Shown here piece by piece: positions 45,841 through 53,293 of a DNA stretch of 53,293 bases. The notes under the pieces are model-generated. The model did no database searches, had not been told where the DNA came from, and saw only the letters and a list, made by a program, of their open reading frames with translations. This DNA is from MKUN01 sp964481425 (GTDB lineage: Bacteria; Bacteroidota; Bacteroidia; Chitinophagales; Chitinophagaceae), in NCBI GenBank assembly GCA_964481425.1, contig CAYZTM010000026.1:1-53293 (forward strand), in the 5' to 3' direction. Both the position numbers and the translations under genes were made by a program. Position 1 is the stretch's first letter; each line of letters begins with the position of its first letter.

Positions 45841-47007
45841 TCATTTTATCAATGCCGCAACGGCAGCATTGAAACCGGCCTCGCTGATGCCGGTCACTTT
45901 ATAGAGCGCAGCGAAATAGTTTTTGTTCCCTTCTTCTTTTTTGCCGCAGGCCAGCAGCTCAAGCACGGGCCGGAAGCCTTTTTCTTTATCTATCTTTTGG
46001 ATGAGCAGGGCGTTTATGGCAAAATCCACGTTCAGGGGATACTCGCCCCTGGGGTCGAAGTTGGTGCTGGCATTATAGAGCGCATGCCAGTCGGCATGGG
46101 GGTTTTGTGCGGCATAGGCTTTGAACCTGGCCAGAATCTGCTGCCAGCTAAAGCCCCAACTGCCGCCATACAGGTAGGCTGCCCCCTCATCTACCGGGCG
46201 GTTGATGCTATCGGGCGATAGCACCATATGCAGCCGGGCATGCCAGAGGTCGTGCGGGTCGAAATTGCTGAAGCCGGGGCCCAACGAGCCATTCACATCG
46301 ATGCTGTGGTTGTTTTGCATCCCGAGCTCCGAGGTATGCCTGTAGGCGTTGAAGTCGGCCTTGTAGTCGATGCCGATGAGCTGCAGCACCTCGGTAAAGT
46401 TATCGGCGCAATAAAAGTCGGCAGGGCGGTTAGGGGCCATCAGCTTCTTGTCGTAAGCGGCTATCATTTTAAAATAAGCATTGGCCTTAGCAGTGTTGAT
46501 GCTGTGCTTGTAGTGTATGGTGGTATTGCCTATCCTGGTGCTCTTCCAGCTCTCCGTGTTTTGGCGCAGGGGCGAGTAGAAATAAAAGCTGTCCCCTTTT
46601 TTATCGGCCAGCAGGGTGAAGGAGGCCCTTAGTGCAGGCCTTTGCCCGTCGATGCCCATCCAGGATAGCTGTATGATGAAATTGCTGTCATCGAGCTGCA
46701 CTACATTCTGCAGGTAGGGTTTGAAGAAGCTGTCGCTTTTGTAATAATGGCTTTTGGCGAGCTCTTTCATTTCATCGAGCAGCAGGGAGGTCTCCAATAG
46801 CTGCTGCTGCTGCACATAGCTGTTCTCTTTGGCCGGGCCATCGGCCTGTGCCAAAAATCCGTTGAGCGAGCGCAGCAGTTGCCGGGCCACGAGGCTATCG
46901 TGGGGCATGCGGATATTGCCGGGAACGCATATACTGGCAGGTTGTGCCCGCAGGGCGGGGCCGGCCAGGAGCATTACCAGCCCTAAAGAGAAAGCTTTAA
47001 CGATCAT
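45841..47007 (-). CDS. Secreted protein of unknown function
   Basis: 388 residues from MIVKAFSLGLVMLLAGPALRAQ at 47007, a clear signal peptide; a 24-codon upstream extension lacks signal features. The mature protein is mixed alpha/beta. Near residues 280-320 it has HDLWHARLHMV followed by DEGAAYLYGGS, which has the shape of a gluzincin site (H-x3-H then an E downstream) but with Ala in place of the catalytic Glu of HExxH. It might be an inactive peptidase-like protein; this is a weak resemblance. No family recognised. Confidence 0.75.
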   Translation of the reverse strand: MIVKAFSLGLVMLLAGPALRAQPASICVPGNIRMPHDSLVARQLLRSLNGFLAQADGPAKENSYVQQQQLLETSLLLDEMKELAKSHYYKSDSFFKPYLQNVVQLDDSNFIIQLSWMGIDGQRPALRASFTLLADKKGDSFYFYSPLRQNTESWKSTRIGNTTIHYKHSINTAKANAYFKMIAAYDKKLMAPNRPADFYCADNFTEVLQLIGIDYKADFNAYRHTSELGMQNNHSIDVNGSLGPGFSNFDPHDLWHARLHMVLSPDSINRPVDEGAAYLYGGSWGFSWQQILARFKAYAAQNPHADWHALYNASTNFDPRGEYPLNVDFAINALLIQKIDKEKGFRPVLELLACGKKEEGNKNYFAALYKVTGISEAGFNAAVAALIK

Positions 47008-47224
47008 ATGGTGCAAGGGGGCTTTGTGAATAAATAAGAGGTACGTACAGGCCGGCATGCGCCTGGCCCATGATAGCAAAGACGTAAAACAGGGACTATT
47101 GGTTTGCCCCTGTGCAAAAAGGATGTAGCAGGCAAGGCTGTAAAAGCGAGCGGCTGTAAGGGCTGTACAACTGTATAAGCTTGCTGTTCAGCTTATTGCC
47201 CCGGATTCCCCCCTAAACTATTTT

Positions 47225-47275
47225 TATCATACCCCAAAGATCCCGGTATCATACCCTTAAAAACAGGGTATCATA
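47225..47275. promoter_or_regulatory. Three TATCATA motifs spaced exactly 22 bp
   Basis: TATCATACC at 47225 and 47247 and TATCATAAA at 47269. The 22-bp period is about two helical turns, so all copies face the same side of the DNA, as for cooperative regulator binding. ATACCC and GGGTAT between copies 2 and 3 can also pair. Confidence 0.5.
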
Positions 47276-47461
47276 AAAATCAAATTTGCATCACCCCTTA
47301 CAGTTTAAGAACTTGCATGGCCCGTCATTTTTTTAGAGTGTGTGGGGCATGAAGTTCTTTTACATACGGCAGCTCAAAGGTTACCAAGTTCACCTTTGTG
47401 TACATCTGGCAAATGATAATAATGCAGCATCGGCGCGCATCGGCAACCATTTCCCCCCGTT

Positions 47462-47493
47462 CAAAAGTGAACACTTTTTCGCGTTTACTTTTC
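47462..47493. repeat. Dispersed palindromic repeat, copy 2
   Basis: CAAAAGTGAAC (47462-47472) and GTTTACTTTTC (47483-47493) around a 10-nt spacer. This is the inverse-orientation counterpart of the element at 40869-40900, with similar C-rich/G-rich flanks. Confidence 0.65.
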
Positions 47494-47515
47494 AATTTAA
47501 TGCTCCCCCGTCATT

Positions 47516-47534
47516 GCCTGCCCGTCCGGCAGGC
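47516..47534. repeat. REP-like hairpin
   Basis: GCCTGCC and GGCAGGC around the loop CGTCC; a 7-bp GC-rich stem in the gene-free stretch. Confidence 0.6.
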
Positions 47535-47612
47535 GGGCGAGAAGCCCGTCTGGCCCCTAATCCCGGCGCGCCGAAGCAATCTCACGATAACACGGCAGCA
47601 CTCGTACTTAAC

Positions 47613-47640
47613 ACCTCCTCTCCTTTGGAGAGGCCGGGTG
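47613..47640. repeat. REP-like hairpin with outer stem
   Basis: CCTCTCC-TTT-GGAGAGG (47617-47633) enclosed by CACC near 47612-47615 and GGTG at 47637-47640. Confidence 0.6.
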
Positions 47641-47648
47641 AGGCAAAA

Positions 47649-47806
47649 ACCAGCAATGACCAGAACTCTTCTCCCGGTCACCATTGAAAAGACAAACGGC
47701 AATGACCGGAACTTTTCTCCTGGTCGCCATTGAAGAGACAAACCAGCAACGACCAGAACTCCTCTCCCGGTCACCTTTGAAAAAGACAAACCAGCAACGA
47801 CCGGAA
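47649..47806. repeat. Tandem repeat, three 46-48 bp units plus a partial fourth
   Basis: Units begin at 47649, 47696, 47742 and 47790 with ACCAGCAATGACC or close variants (ACGGCAATGACC, ACCAGCAACGACC). Each full unit holds GACC(A/G)GAAC, TCTCC(C/T)GGTC and an (A/T)TTGAA(A/G)AGACAA end. The GACC/GGTC arms give every unit its own small dyad. Confidence 0.8.
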
Positions 47807-48016
47807 ATTAAAACCCAACGCCATATGGCAGTATCGGCAAGGCTTTGCTCAGGATAGCCCCTCAAAAAGCGGAAATGTTTTTATGCGCACAAAACCGGAA
47901 ATTATAAAGAAAGCGAATAAATGATATTTTCACCGGAAACCGGAAATGGCTGATCACAGGGCATAGAAAATATCCACATTTTTACCCTTAAGATTGAAAA
48001 GTTATAGGTTAGCTAA

Positions 48017-48024
48017 TATTTTTG
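48017..48024 (+). promoter_or_regulatory. -7 promoter element (TATTTTTG) for the SmpA-like protein gene
   Basis: Perfect match 16 bases before the ATG, with ATTG (47993-47996) 20 bases upstream as a -33 candidate. Confidence 0.65.
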
Positions 48025-48040
48025 GACCAAAACCTGGACA

Positions 48041-49054
48041 ATGAAAAGACTATTGCTCTTATCCATGATACTACTGGCCTGCAGCAGCAGCCGGGCACAG
48101 TATAGCTATCGCGCACCCGAAGCGAAAGAGAACAAACTGAAGCTATATGACAGCAGCGAGAATTTCTCTGATCTCACTTGTAGTTACGATCCTAAATCGC
48201 TCATAGGGCAGGAGGTATATTTTGTAATGCAGAACCCGGAGAAAAAGGCTAAGCACTTTGACGATCTGCTGTATACCTCGTTCACCGGAGCGAATTCCAA
48301 AACCTATAAAGGAGTTACTTTTTTTAACGAGAAGAGAACGCCTTACAGCGCACTGGCCGGCAAAACGTTCCTTATTACCGACTACGGCTCTGAGAAGACG
48401 GACGATAAGGGCTACTGTTGCAAGGTACACTCAGTTTTGAAGGACCCGGAAGGTGAAATGGTGCAGTGGAACTTTTATATTAGTTATGGCAATGTAGGTC
48501 GTAACAGGGATGAGGTGCCCGGCGAAGCGATATACACCAAGGCCTACCTGGAGCAGCTTAAAAAGAACTGGGTGAATAAGAAGGTGTATGCGAAGGGCGA
48601 CACCCTGCCCTATACCTGCACCGAGTTGACCTTTATTTTCGATAAGGACGAATACTTTGCCCGGCCGCGCCTGGTGCTGAAGCGCGCTGACGGAGAAAAA
48701 TTGATAGCTCCTGAAAAAATGAATGACTTTCAGAACGAAGAGGCCTACAAGGCAGCCATGGAGCAAAAGCGGCAGGAGGATGCAGCGCAGGCGGCAAAGG
48801 AAAAGGCTGATGAAGCGGATGCTAAAAAGAATGCTGCAGAAACACTGGCCACCTATGTAAAGCAGTTTGGGAAAGTATATGGCACTGCGGTGGCCAACAG
48901 GCAGGTGAAGATAGGCATGACAAAAGCGATGTGCGAAGCTGCCTGGGGCGACCCCGATCATACCTCGACGGGTAAGACAATTGAGGTGTGGCATTACAGC
49001 GATGGCTCAATGCTAACCTTCACGAACGGGAAATTATCGCACATCACCGAATAA
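48041..49054 (+). CDS. Secreted protein with coiled coil and SmpA/BamE-like C-terminal domain
   Basis: A 337-residue exported protein with a signal peptide of about 19 residues (LLLLSMILLACSSSRA-Q; a Cys at 14 could also be a lipobox). The middle (about 20-225) has no recognised domain. About 228-278 is a charged Ala/Lys/Glu coiled coil. The end (VKIGMTKAMCEAAWGDPDHTSTGKTIEVWHYSDGSMLTFTNGKLSHI) has the strand-helix-turn pattern of SmpA/BamE-like domains. It probably acts in the envelope; role unknown. The next gene, fRMsr, starts 56 bases later. Confidence 0.75.
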   Translation: MKRLLLLSMILLACSSSRAQYSYRAPEAKENKLKLYDSSENFSDLTCSYDPKSLIGQEVYFVMQNPEKKAKHFDDLLYTSFTGANSKTYKGVTFFNEKRTPYSALAGKTFLITDYGSEKTDDKGYCCKVHSVLKDPEGEMVQWNFYISYGNVGRNRDEVPGEAIYTKAYLEQLKKNWVNKKVYAKGDTLPYTCTELTFIFDKDEYFARPRLVLKRADGEKLIAPEKMNDFQNEEAYKAAMEQKRQEDAAQAAKEKADEADAKKNAAETLATYVKQFGKVYGTAVANRQVKIGMTKAMCEAAWGDPDHTSTGKTIEVWHYSDGSMLTFTNGKLSHITE

Positions 49055-49110
49055 GGTATGAGCTACCCGCCATCACCGGAATTGAATATTATTCATGTAA
49101 ATTGCCCCCT

Positions 49111-49587
49111 ATGGCAGAAGACCTGGACATAATAGCCGGCAGCAAAGCCGAACAGTATGAGGGCCTGCTGCCGCAAATAGAGGCCTTGCTGAGCTACGAG
49201 CGCGACAGGGTGGCCAATATGGCCAATGTAGCGGCGGCGCTCAGGGAGCAGTTCGGCTGGCTGTGGGTGGGCTTTTATATAGTGCGGGGCGATGAGCTGG
49301 TGCTGGGCCCTTTCCAGGGGCCGGTGGCCTGCACGCGCATCAAGAAGGGCCGTGGGGTCTGCGGCACAGCCTGGGCCGAGGCGCGGACACTGCTGGTACC
49401 CGATGTGGAGCAGTTTCCCGGCCATATAGCCTGCAGCACTGCATCGCGCTCCGAGATAGTGGTGCCTGTACTGCGTGAGGGCAGCGTGGTTGCTGTGCTG
49501 GATGTGGATAGCCGGGAGCTTGCAGCTTTCGATGAGCTGGACAAGCTATGGCTGGAGCGGGTAGTGGACTTGCTGCGCTGGGACTAA
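49111..49587 (+). CDS. msrC: Free methionine-R-sulfoxide reductase (GAF domain)
   Basis: 158 residues from MAEDLDI at 49111; the frame extends upstream across the end of the preceding gene but this Met gives the family length. A single GAF domain reduces free methionine-R-sulfoxide in the cytoplasm with thioredoxin. The three family cysteines are present: ACTRIKKGRGVCG (Cys 74 and 84 approximately) and HIACSTASRSEIVVP (near 108). Ends with VLDVDSRELAAFDELDK, typical of the group. Next to an envelope-protein gene and a GHL10 gene, with no functional link evident. Confidence 0.93.
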   Translation: MAEDLDIIAGSKAEQYEGLLPQIEALLSYERDRVANMANVAAALREQFGWLWVGFYIVRGDELVLGPFQGPVACTRIKKGRGVCGTAWAEARTLLVPDVEQFPGHIACSTASRSEIVVPVLREGSVVAVLDVDSRELAAFDELDKLWLERVVDLLRWD

Positions 49588-49644
49588 GCGTATTTTTCTG
49601 CACATCATTTTTTGGCTTTTGTCTTTTCGCTTAGCTTTGGGCTT

Positions 49645-51129
49645 ATGAGGCGAGGTATCATTTTTTGTTTTTTGTTGTTGAGTATTAATGTGTTGGCTCA
49701 GTCGCCGAAGCGTGAGTTTCGTGCGGCCTGGATAGCCACTGTGGCGAATATCGACTGGCCGAGCAGGCAGGGCCTGCCTGCAGAGCAGCAGCAGGCGGAG
49801 TTCATACGGCGGCTGGACCAATTGCAGGATATGGGCTGCAATGCGGTGATTGTACAGATACGTCCAAGCAGCGATGCGCTCTACGACTCGCCCTATGAGC
49901 CATGGAGCCATTACCTGACGGGGCACCAGGGCAAGCCGCCCGTGCCTTATTATGATCCGCTGAGCTTTATGATACAGGAGGTGCACAAGCGGAATATGGA
50001 ATTCCATGCATGGTTCAATCCTTTCCGCGCGCTGGTGGATAGCAAGCACAACCCCAATCCTCCCGACCATATTACCCGCAGCCACCCGGAGTGGATCATA
50101 GCCTATGGCGGCAAGAGCTACCTGAACCCCGGCCAGCCGGAGGTGCGGGACTATGTAACGAAGGTGATATGCGATGTGGTGAAACGTTATGATATAGATG
50201 CCGTGCACCTGGACGATTATTTCTACCCCTACCGGGTAGCAGGTAAAGAGTTTGGCGACAATGTGTGCTACCTGCGCTACGGGCGCGGTAAGGATAAGGA
50301 CGACTGGCGCAGGCAGAACGTGAACATCTTTATTGAGGGCCTTAACGAAGATATAAAGGCGATAAAACCTTATGTGAAGCTGGGTATCAGCCCATTTGGG
50401 GTATGGCGCAATGCCAGTAAGGACCCCGAAGGCTCCGCAACGCATGGCGGGCAAACCTGTTACGACGACCTGTATGCCGATGTGATACTCTGGATGCGCA
50501 ATGGCTGGATAGACTACCTGCTGCCACAATTGTACTGGGAGCATGGCCACAGGGCTGCCGCTTTTGACGTATTACTGCCATGGTGGCAGCAGCACAGTTA
50601 TGGGCGTCACGTATATGCCGGCTTGGGAGTGTACCGCATGGCGGAGCATAAGAGCAGCGCATACAGCAGTCCGCACGAAATACTGTGGCAGATACGCGAT
50701 GTACGCAATGCCGGTGTGCAGGGCTTTGTGTTCTACAGCGCCTCGAGCTTCGATAAGATACCGGGAGCCCTGAAGGACAGCCTGGAGCACCGTACCGACC
50801 GTTACCCGGCACTGCCGCCCACCATGCCCTGGCTGGATAAGAACGCCCCGCCGGCGCCTGTGCTGAGCATGAGCAATAGCGGCCGTGGCCGCAAGCTGGA
50901 GTGGCACTGCAAGGACGATAAAGAAAAGCTGCGCTATGTGCTGTACCGCTTCCCCGAGCAGGAAACCATAGACCTGGAGCGCAGCGACAGGATACTGAGC
51001 ATACAGAGCGGGCGGGAATATACCGATACCGATAAGGGCCGCTACACCTACGTGGTAACGGCACTGGACAGGTTATGGAACGAGAGCAGGCCCAGCAACA
51101 AGGCCGGCGGGAAGGAGGATGAAAAATAG
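49645..51129 (+). CDS. GHL10-family glycosidase-like secreted protein (YngK-like)
   Basis: 494 residues from MRRGIIF at 49645 (a TTG at 49612 is less likely); signal peptide ends about residue 19 (VLA-Q). The glycosyl-hydrolase-like 10 domain covers about 22-330: REFRAAWIATVANIDWPS, NAVIVQIRPSSDALYDSPYEPWS, DAVHLDDYFYPY (likely acid residues), KLGISPFGVWRN and LLPQLYW. The last ~90 residues look like a fibronectin III-type module. The family acts on cell-wall or other glycans; substrate not established. A 7/8 -7-like site is at about 49591. Confidence 0.9.
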   Translation: MRRGIIFCFLLLSINVLAQSPKREFRAAWIATVANIDWPSRQGLPAEQQQAEFIRRLDQLQDMGCNAVIVQIRPSSDALYDSPYEPWSHYLTGHQGKPPVPYYDPLSFMIQEVHKRNMEFHAWFNPFRALVDSKHNPNPPDHITRSHPEWIIAYGGKSYLNPGQPEVRDYVTKVICDVVKRYDIDAVHLDDYFYPYRVAGKEFGDNVCYLRYGRGKDKDDWRRQNVNIFIEGLNEDIKAIKPYVKLGISPFGVWRNASKDPEGSATHGGQTCYDDLYADVILWMRNGWIDYLLPQLYWEHGHRAAAFDVLLPWWQQHSYGRHVYAGLGVYRMAEHKSSAYSSPHEILWQIRDVRNAGVQGFVFYSASSFDKIPGALKDSLEHRTDRYPALPPTMPWLDKNAPPAPVLSMSNSGRGRKLEWHCKDDKEKLRYVLYRFPEQETIDLERSDRILSIQSGREYTDTDKGRYTYVVTALDRLWNESRPSNKAGGKEDEK

Positions 51130-51278
51130 AATGGGTTTTTTTCAAATCTTTTTAATAATTTTATATCCGCTTTCCCTATTTGTACCAAGCGATATATTAG
51201 TGCGCAATATATAGACCATACATTACGAGCTAACCACGCGAGGTTATATTCACACTTACAGTTTTTGTTTATTTATAG

Positions 51279-51315
51279 GGGCCGTTTTGCTATCGCGCAG
51301 AATGGCCCATTTTTT
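51279..51315 (+). terminator. Terminator-like hairpin downstream of the GHL10 gene
   Basis: GGGCCGTTTTGC and GCAGAATGGCCC pair at most positions around a short loop (51279-51308), followed by TTTTTT (51310-51315), about 150 bases after the GHL10 stop. Confidence 0.6.
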
Positions 51316-51386
51316 AATGTGTGAATAAGCTGTGGATTTTTACATTGCCATAACACAGCCCTACTGGATTGGCCGGATATTTGTAT

Positions 51387-51394
51387 TAACTTTG
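51387..51394 (+). promoter_or_regulatory. -7 promoter element (TAACTTTG) for the TPR gene
   Basis: Perfect match 18 bases before the ATG at 51413. Confidence 0.6.
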
Positions 51395-51412
51395 ATATAA
51401 ACGGCGTTACTT

Positions 51413-52834
51413 ATGTTTGATGATGATTATAGGGACGAAGAATGGGACTCGCTAAGTGCACTGCTGGAAAAATACGAGTTGATTAAGACCGGCGAGGGTA
51501 CCAGTATGATGGATGAAGAGGAGTTTGAGCATGTGGTACAATACTATTTCGACAACAACAATGAAGAAGAGGCCCTCCTGGCCTGCGACATAGCCCAGAC
51601 GTATTATCCTTTCTCTGCCAATATTTTACTGCTTAAAGCTGAGATACTGACCCAGGCCCAAAAGTACGGGCAGGCACTGAAGGCGCTTGACGAGATGGAG
51701 CAGTATGATAATAACTGCCTCGATGCGGTATTGCTGCGCTCGGATATATTGCTGGGCCAGTTCAAGTACGACCAGGCAGCACTATGGCTGGAGCAGAAAT
51801 CGGAAGAGTTTGAAAAGAAGGAAAAGACCGAGATACTGCTTGAGCTGTCGGATGTATATGATGAGTGCGAGGAATTTGATGCCGTGTTCGATACCCTGAA
51901 GCGGGTGATCAAGGTGGACCGTCGCAACGAGGAGGCCCTGCAGAAGATATGTTTCTGGGCAGAGTTCACCGAGCGGCTGGAGGAAAGCATAGCCCTGCAT
52001 ACGCAGCTTACCGAAGAGGACCCTTATAATGCACTGGCCTGGTTCAACCTCGGCGCTGCCTACCAGGGCCTGAAACTGTATGAGAAGGCGATAGACTCTT
52101 ACGAGTTTTGCGTAGCCATAGATGAGAAGTTCGAGTTTGCCTACCGCAATATGGCCGATGCTTACATGCGCCTGAAGTGGTACAGCAAGGCCATAGAAGT
52201 GTTGGAGATACACCTGCAGATAGCCAAGGCCGAGGACGTGATCTTCGAGGCGATGGGCTACTGCTGGGAAAAGCAAAAGGACTACCAGAAGGCACGCGAT
52301 TACTACCGCATGGCCTCGCAGCTCAGCCCGCAGGATGATGGCATATTCTACAAGATAGGAGAGACCTACGCCCGCGAGCAGAAATGGGAAAAGGCAATGA
52401 AGTCGTATTCTGTAGCACTGCACCTGGACAAGGAGAATGCTTCCTACTGTATGGCCATAGGCAACTGCCTGATGGAACTGGATGTAAAGAGCGAAGCGCT
52501 GGTATGCTACCTGAATGCGGTGCGCCTGAAGCCCGGCAGCAAGACCACCTGGGTGGCCTTAATAAAAGGGCTGTACATGACGGGCTATTATGATGAGGCC
52601 CTCGTGCAGCTGGACGTGGCAAGGGAACACTGCGGCGAAAAGGCAGACTTCCGTTATTACCAGGCGGCGATACTGTTTGAACAGGGCAAAGCCAAAGAAG
52701 GACTTTTGCAACTGGAAAAAGCCTTGCGCAGCAGCCCGACGAGGCTAAAGGTATTCACAGACCTGAACCCCGAGTTCCTGCGGAGGAATGCTGTGGCCGA
52801 GCTGGTGGCTAAGTTCAAGAACAAAAAGAAGTAA
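51413..52834 (+). CDS. Tetratricopeptide-repeat protein
   Basis: A 473-residue cytoplasmic protein made almost wholly of TPR helix pairs. Clear units include ALAWFNLGAAYQGLKLYEKAIDSYEFCVAID, EFAYRNMADAYMRLKWYSKAIEVLEIHLQI, DGIFYKIGETYAREQKWEKAMKSYSVALHLD and DEALVQLDVAREH. The N-terminal ~45 residues are acidic with no repeat. TPR scaffolds bind other proteins; no partner domain is fused, and the neighbours give no hint. Own promoter and a strong terminator frame it as a single-gene unit. Confidence 0.92.
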   Translation: MFDDDYRDEEWDSLSALLEKYELIKTGEGTSMMDEEEFEHVVQYYFDNNNEEEALLACDIAQTYYPFSANILLLKAEILTQAQKYGQALKALDEMEQYDNNCLDAVLLRSDILLGQFKYDQAALWLEQKSEEFEKKEKTEILLELSDVYDECEEFDAVFDTLKRVIKVDRRNEEALQKICFWAEFTERLEESIALHTQLTEEDPYNALAWFNLGAAYQGLKLYEKAIDSYEFCVAIDEKFEFAYRNMADAYMRLKWYSKAIEVLEIHLQIAKAEDVIFEAMGYCWEKQKDYQKARDYYRMASQLSPQDDGIFYKIGETYAREQKWEKAMKSYSVALHLDKENASYCMAIGNCLMELDVKSEALVCYLNAVRLKPGSKTTWVALIKGLYMTGYYDEALVQLDVAREHCGEKADFRYYQAAILFEQGKAKEGLLQLEKALRSSPTRLKVFTDLNPEFLRRNAVAELVAKFKNKKK

Positions 52835-52858
52835 GTACTGCTACGATATGACCTTATG

Positions 52859-52890
52859 AAATGCGGCCCCGGAAGGGCCGCATTTTTTTT
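52859..52890 (+). terminator. Intrinsic terminator of the TPR gene
   Basis: ATGCGGCCC and GGGCCGCAT around CGGAA, then a run of eight T residues. 25 bases after the stop. Confidence 0.92.
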
Positions 52891-52962
52891 GCTTCATTAT
52901 CTTTTGTCAGCCCGGCTCCTCCCTCAACGCGCCTGACCGCTTGAAGCGGTACCGAGGCTGCT

Positions 52963-53293
52963 TTAGTCTTTCACTACCATATGCACGCTATCATAGCCTG
53001 TGGTTTTATCGAGCACATGCAGCTGGTACACCCCGCTAGCCAGGCCCTCCAGGTCCAGGCTATGGCTGAGGGGCTGTTGTATCAGCAGCTTGCCTGCCAT
53101 ATCGCATAGCTCCATTTGCCCCTCTGTGATATTGCTGTAGCCTATCTGCAAGATGTCTTTTACAGGGTTGGGGTACACTGTCAGCTGCCACTGCCCAACT
53201 GCCACTGAGTTCACATTGACAGCCCATACGCTCATGGTCAGCGGTGCGCTGAGTGCCGTATCGCACTCGCTGAGGCCGCGCACGCGGCAGGCT
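52963..53293 (-). CDS. T9SS cargo protein, C-terminal part (partial)
   Basis: The minus-strand frame runs open through the window edge, so only the C-terminal ~110 residues are seen; the GTG at 53283 is not a real start. The last ~75 residues (LTVYPNPVKDILQI, MELCDMAGKLL, LASGVYQLHVLD) form a type A T9SS sorting domain. The visible upstream residues (GLSECDTALSAPLTMSVWAVNVNS) look like the end of a beta-sandwich. It is therefore a secreted protein; its main domain lies beyond the window. Confidence 0.88.
   Translation of the reverse strand, partial: ACRVRGLSECDTALSAPLTMSVWAVNVNSVAVGQWQLTVYPNPVKDILQIGYSNITEGQMELCDMAGKLLIQQPLSHSLDLEGLASGVYQLHVLDKTTGYDSVHMVVKD

Larger units (their letters stand above)
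47008..48016. other. Repeat-rich gene-free stretch of about 1 kb
   Basis: No supportable gene. In order it contains three TATCATA motifs 22 bases apart (47225-47275), a dispersed palindromic repeat (47462-47493), the hairpins GCCTGCC-CGTCC-GGCAGGC (47516-47534) and CCTCTCC-TTT-GGAGAGG (47617-47633), and a tandem repeat of 46-48 bp units (47649-47806). ORFs crossing it are made of these repeats and are not taken as genes. Confidence 0.7.

Noticed and set aside
47340..47733. Two overlapping frames (about 110 codons) in the repeat-rich gap
   Set aside because: They are built from palindromes and the tandem repeat and have no protein-like pattern or promoter.
47649..47806. CRISPR array
   Set aside because: Units are 46-48 bp with no constant repeat and unique spacer division; the whole unit repeats, and no cas gene is nearby.
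49546..50550. Minus-strand 334-codon frame opposite the GHL10 gene
   Set aside because: Low-complexity, His/Val-rich and antisense to a recognised enzyme; no family features.

Overview
The window is a piece of chromosome from a Bacteroidota bacterium, most likely from the Chitinophagia/Sphingobacteriia side. Four things point there. Several secreted proteins end in type IX secretion (T9SS) sorting domains, and one of them is a 1528-residue SprB-repeat gliding-type adhesin. There is a Bat aerotolerance gene. Families largely typical of the phylum are present (DUF5606, DUF4783, DUF5723-OmpA). Many genes are preceded by the Bacteroidota -7 promoter element TAnnTTTG instead of a sigma70 -10/-35 pair. 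No phage structural gene, tRNA, rRNA, CRISPR array or insertion sequence was recognised. Species cannot be named from sequence reading alone.

Layout. 1-1.5 kb: end of a Bat operon (a partial membrane protein, then batA) with no batB after it. 1.7-4.5 kb: a cold-shock gene, then a MarR regulator, MFS exporter and isochorismatase-fold operon. 4.5-9.7 kb: kbl (convergent, sharing stop-codon bases with the operon), a secreted carboxypeptidase-regulatory-like protein, a two-domain ferredoxin-NADP reductase-like protein and a fused trehalose-6-phosphate synthase/phosphatase. 9.7-19.3 kb: DUF5606 protein, the giant SprB-repeat adhesin, a polysaccharide flippase and an OmpA/TSP3 outer-membrane protein. 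19.5-20.2 kb: a lipoprotein gene broken by an in-frame amber codon. 20.2-23.2 kb: the rplM-rpsI-rpsB-tsf translation operon. 23.3-30.3 kb: small OmpA protein, a glycosyltransferase, an M2 and an M28 peptidase, a glycine-zipper protein and a ketoacyl synthase. 30.3-38.3 kb: T9SS beta-propeller protein, lipoprotein, large secreted protein, gpmI, DUF4783 and DUF4139 proteins. 38.4-41.7 kb: UvrD/PcrA helicase, a small unknown protein and an XRE regulator.

41.7-45.65 kb is the clear foreign segment: an abruptly AT-rich island with a 53-residue Cys-rich protein, then three translationally coupled genes (DUF4747-type protein, four-helix membrane protein, NdpA/YejK-type nucleoid-associated protein). 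Facing them is a DUF3883 protein with a restriction-endonuclease-like signature. This is the best candidate in the window for an undescribed system, plausibly anti-phage or anti-plasmid. Its function is inferred from composition and gene content only.

45.7-53.3 kb returns to host-like composition: a REP-like palindrome pair, a secreted protein of unknown function, a gene-free stretch of about 1 kb packed with repeats (three 46-48 bp tandem units, 22-bp-phased TATCATA repeats, several palindromes), then a secreted SmpA-like protein, free-methionine-R-sulfoxide reductase, a GHL10 glycosidase-like protein, a TPR protein and the end of another T9SS cargo. Many convergent pairs are separated either by a perfect hairpin or by nothing at all (stops overlapping or abutting).
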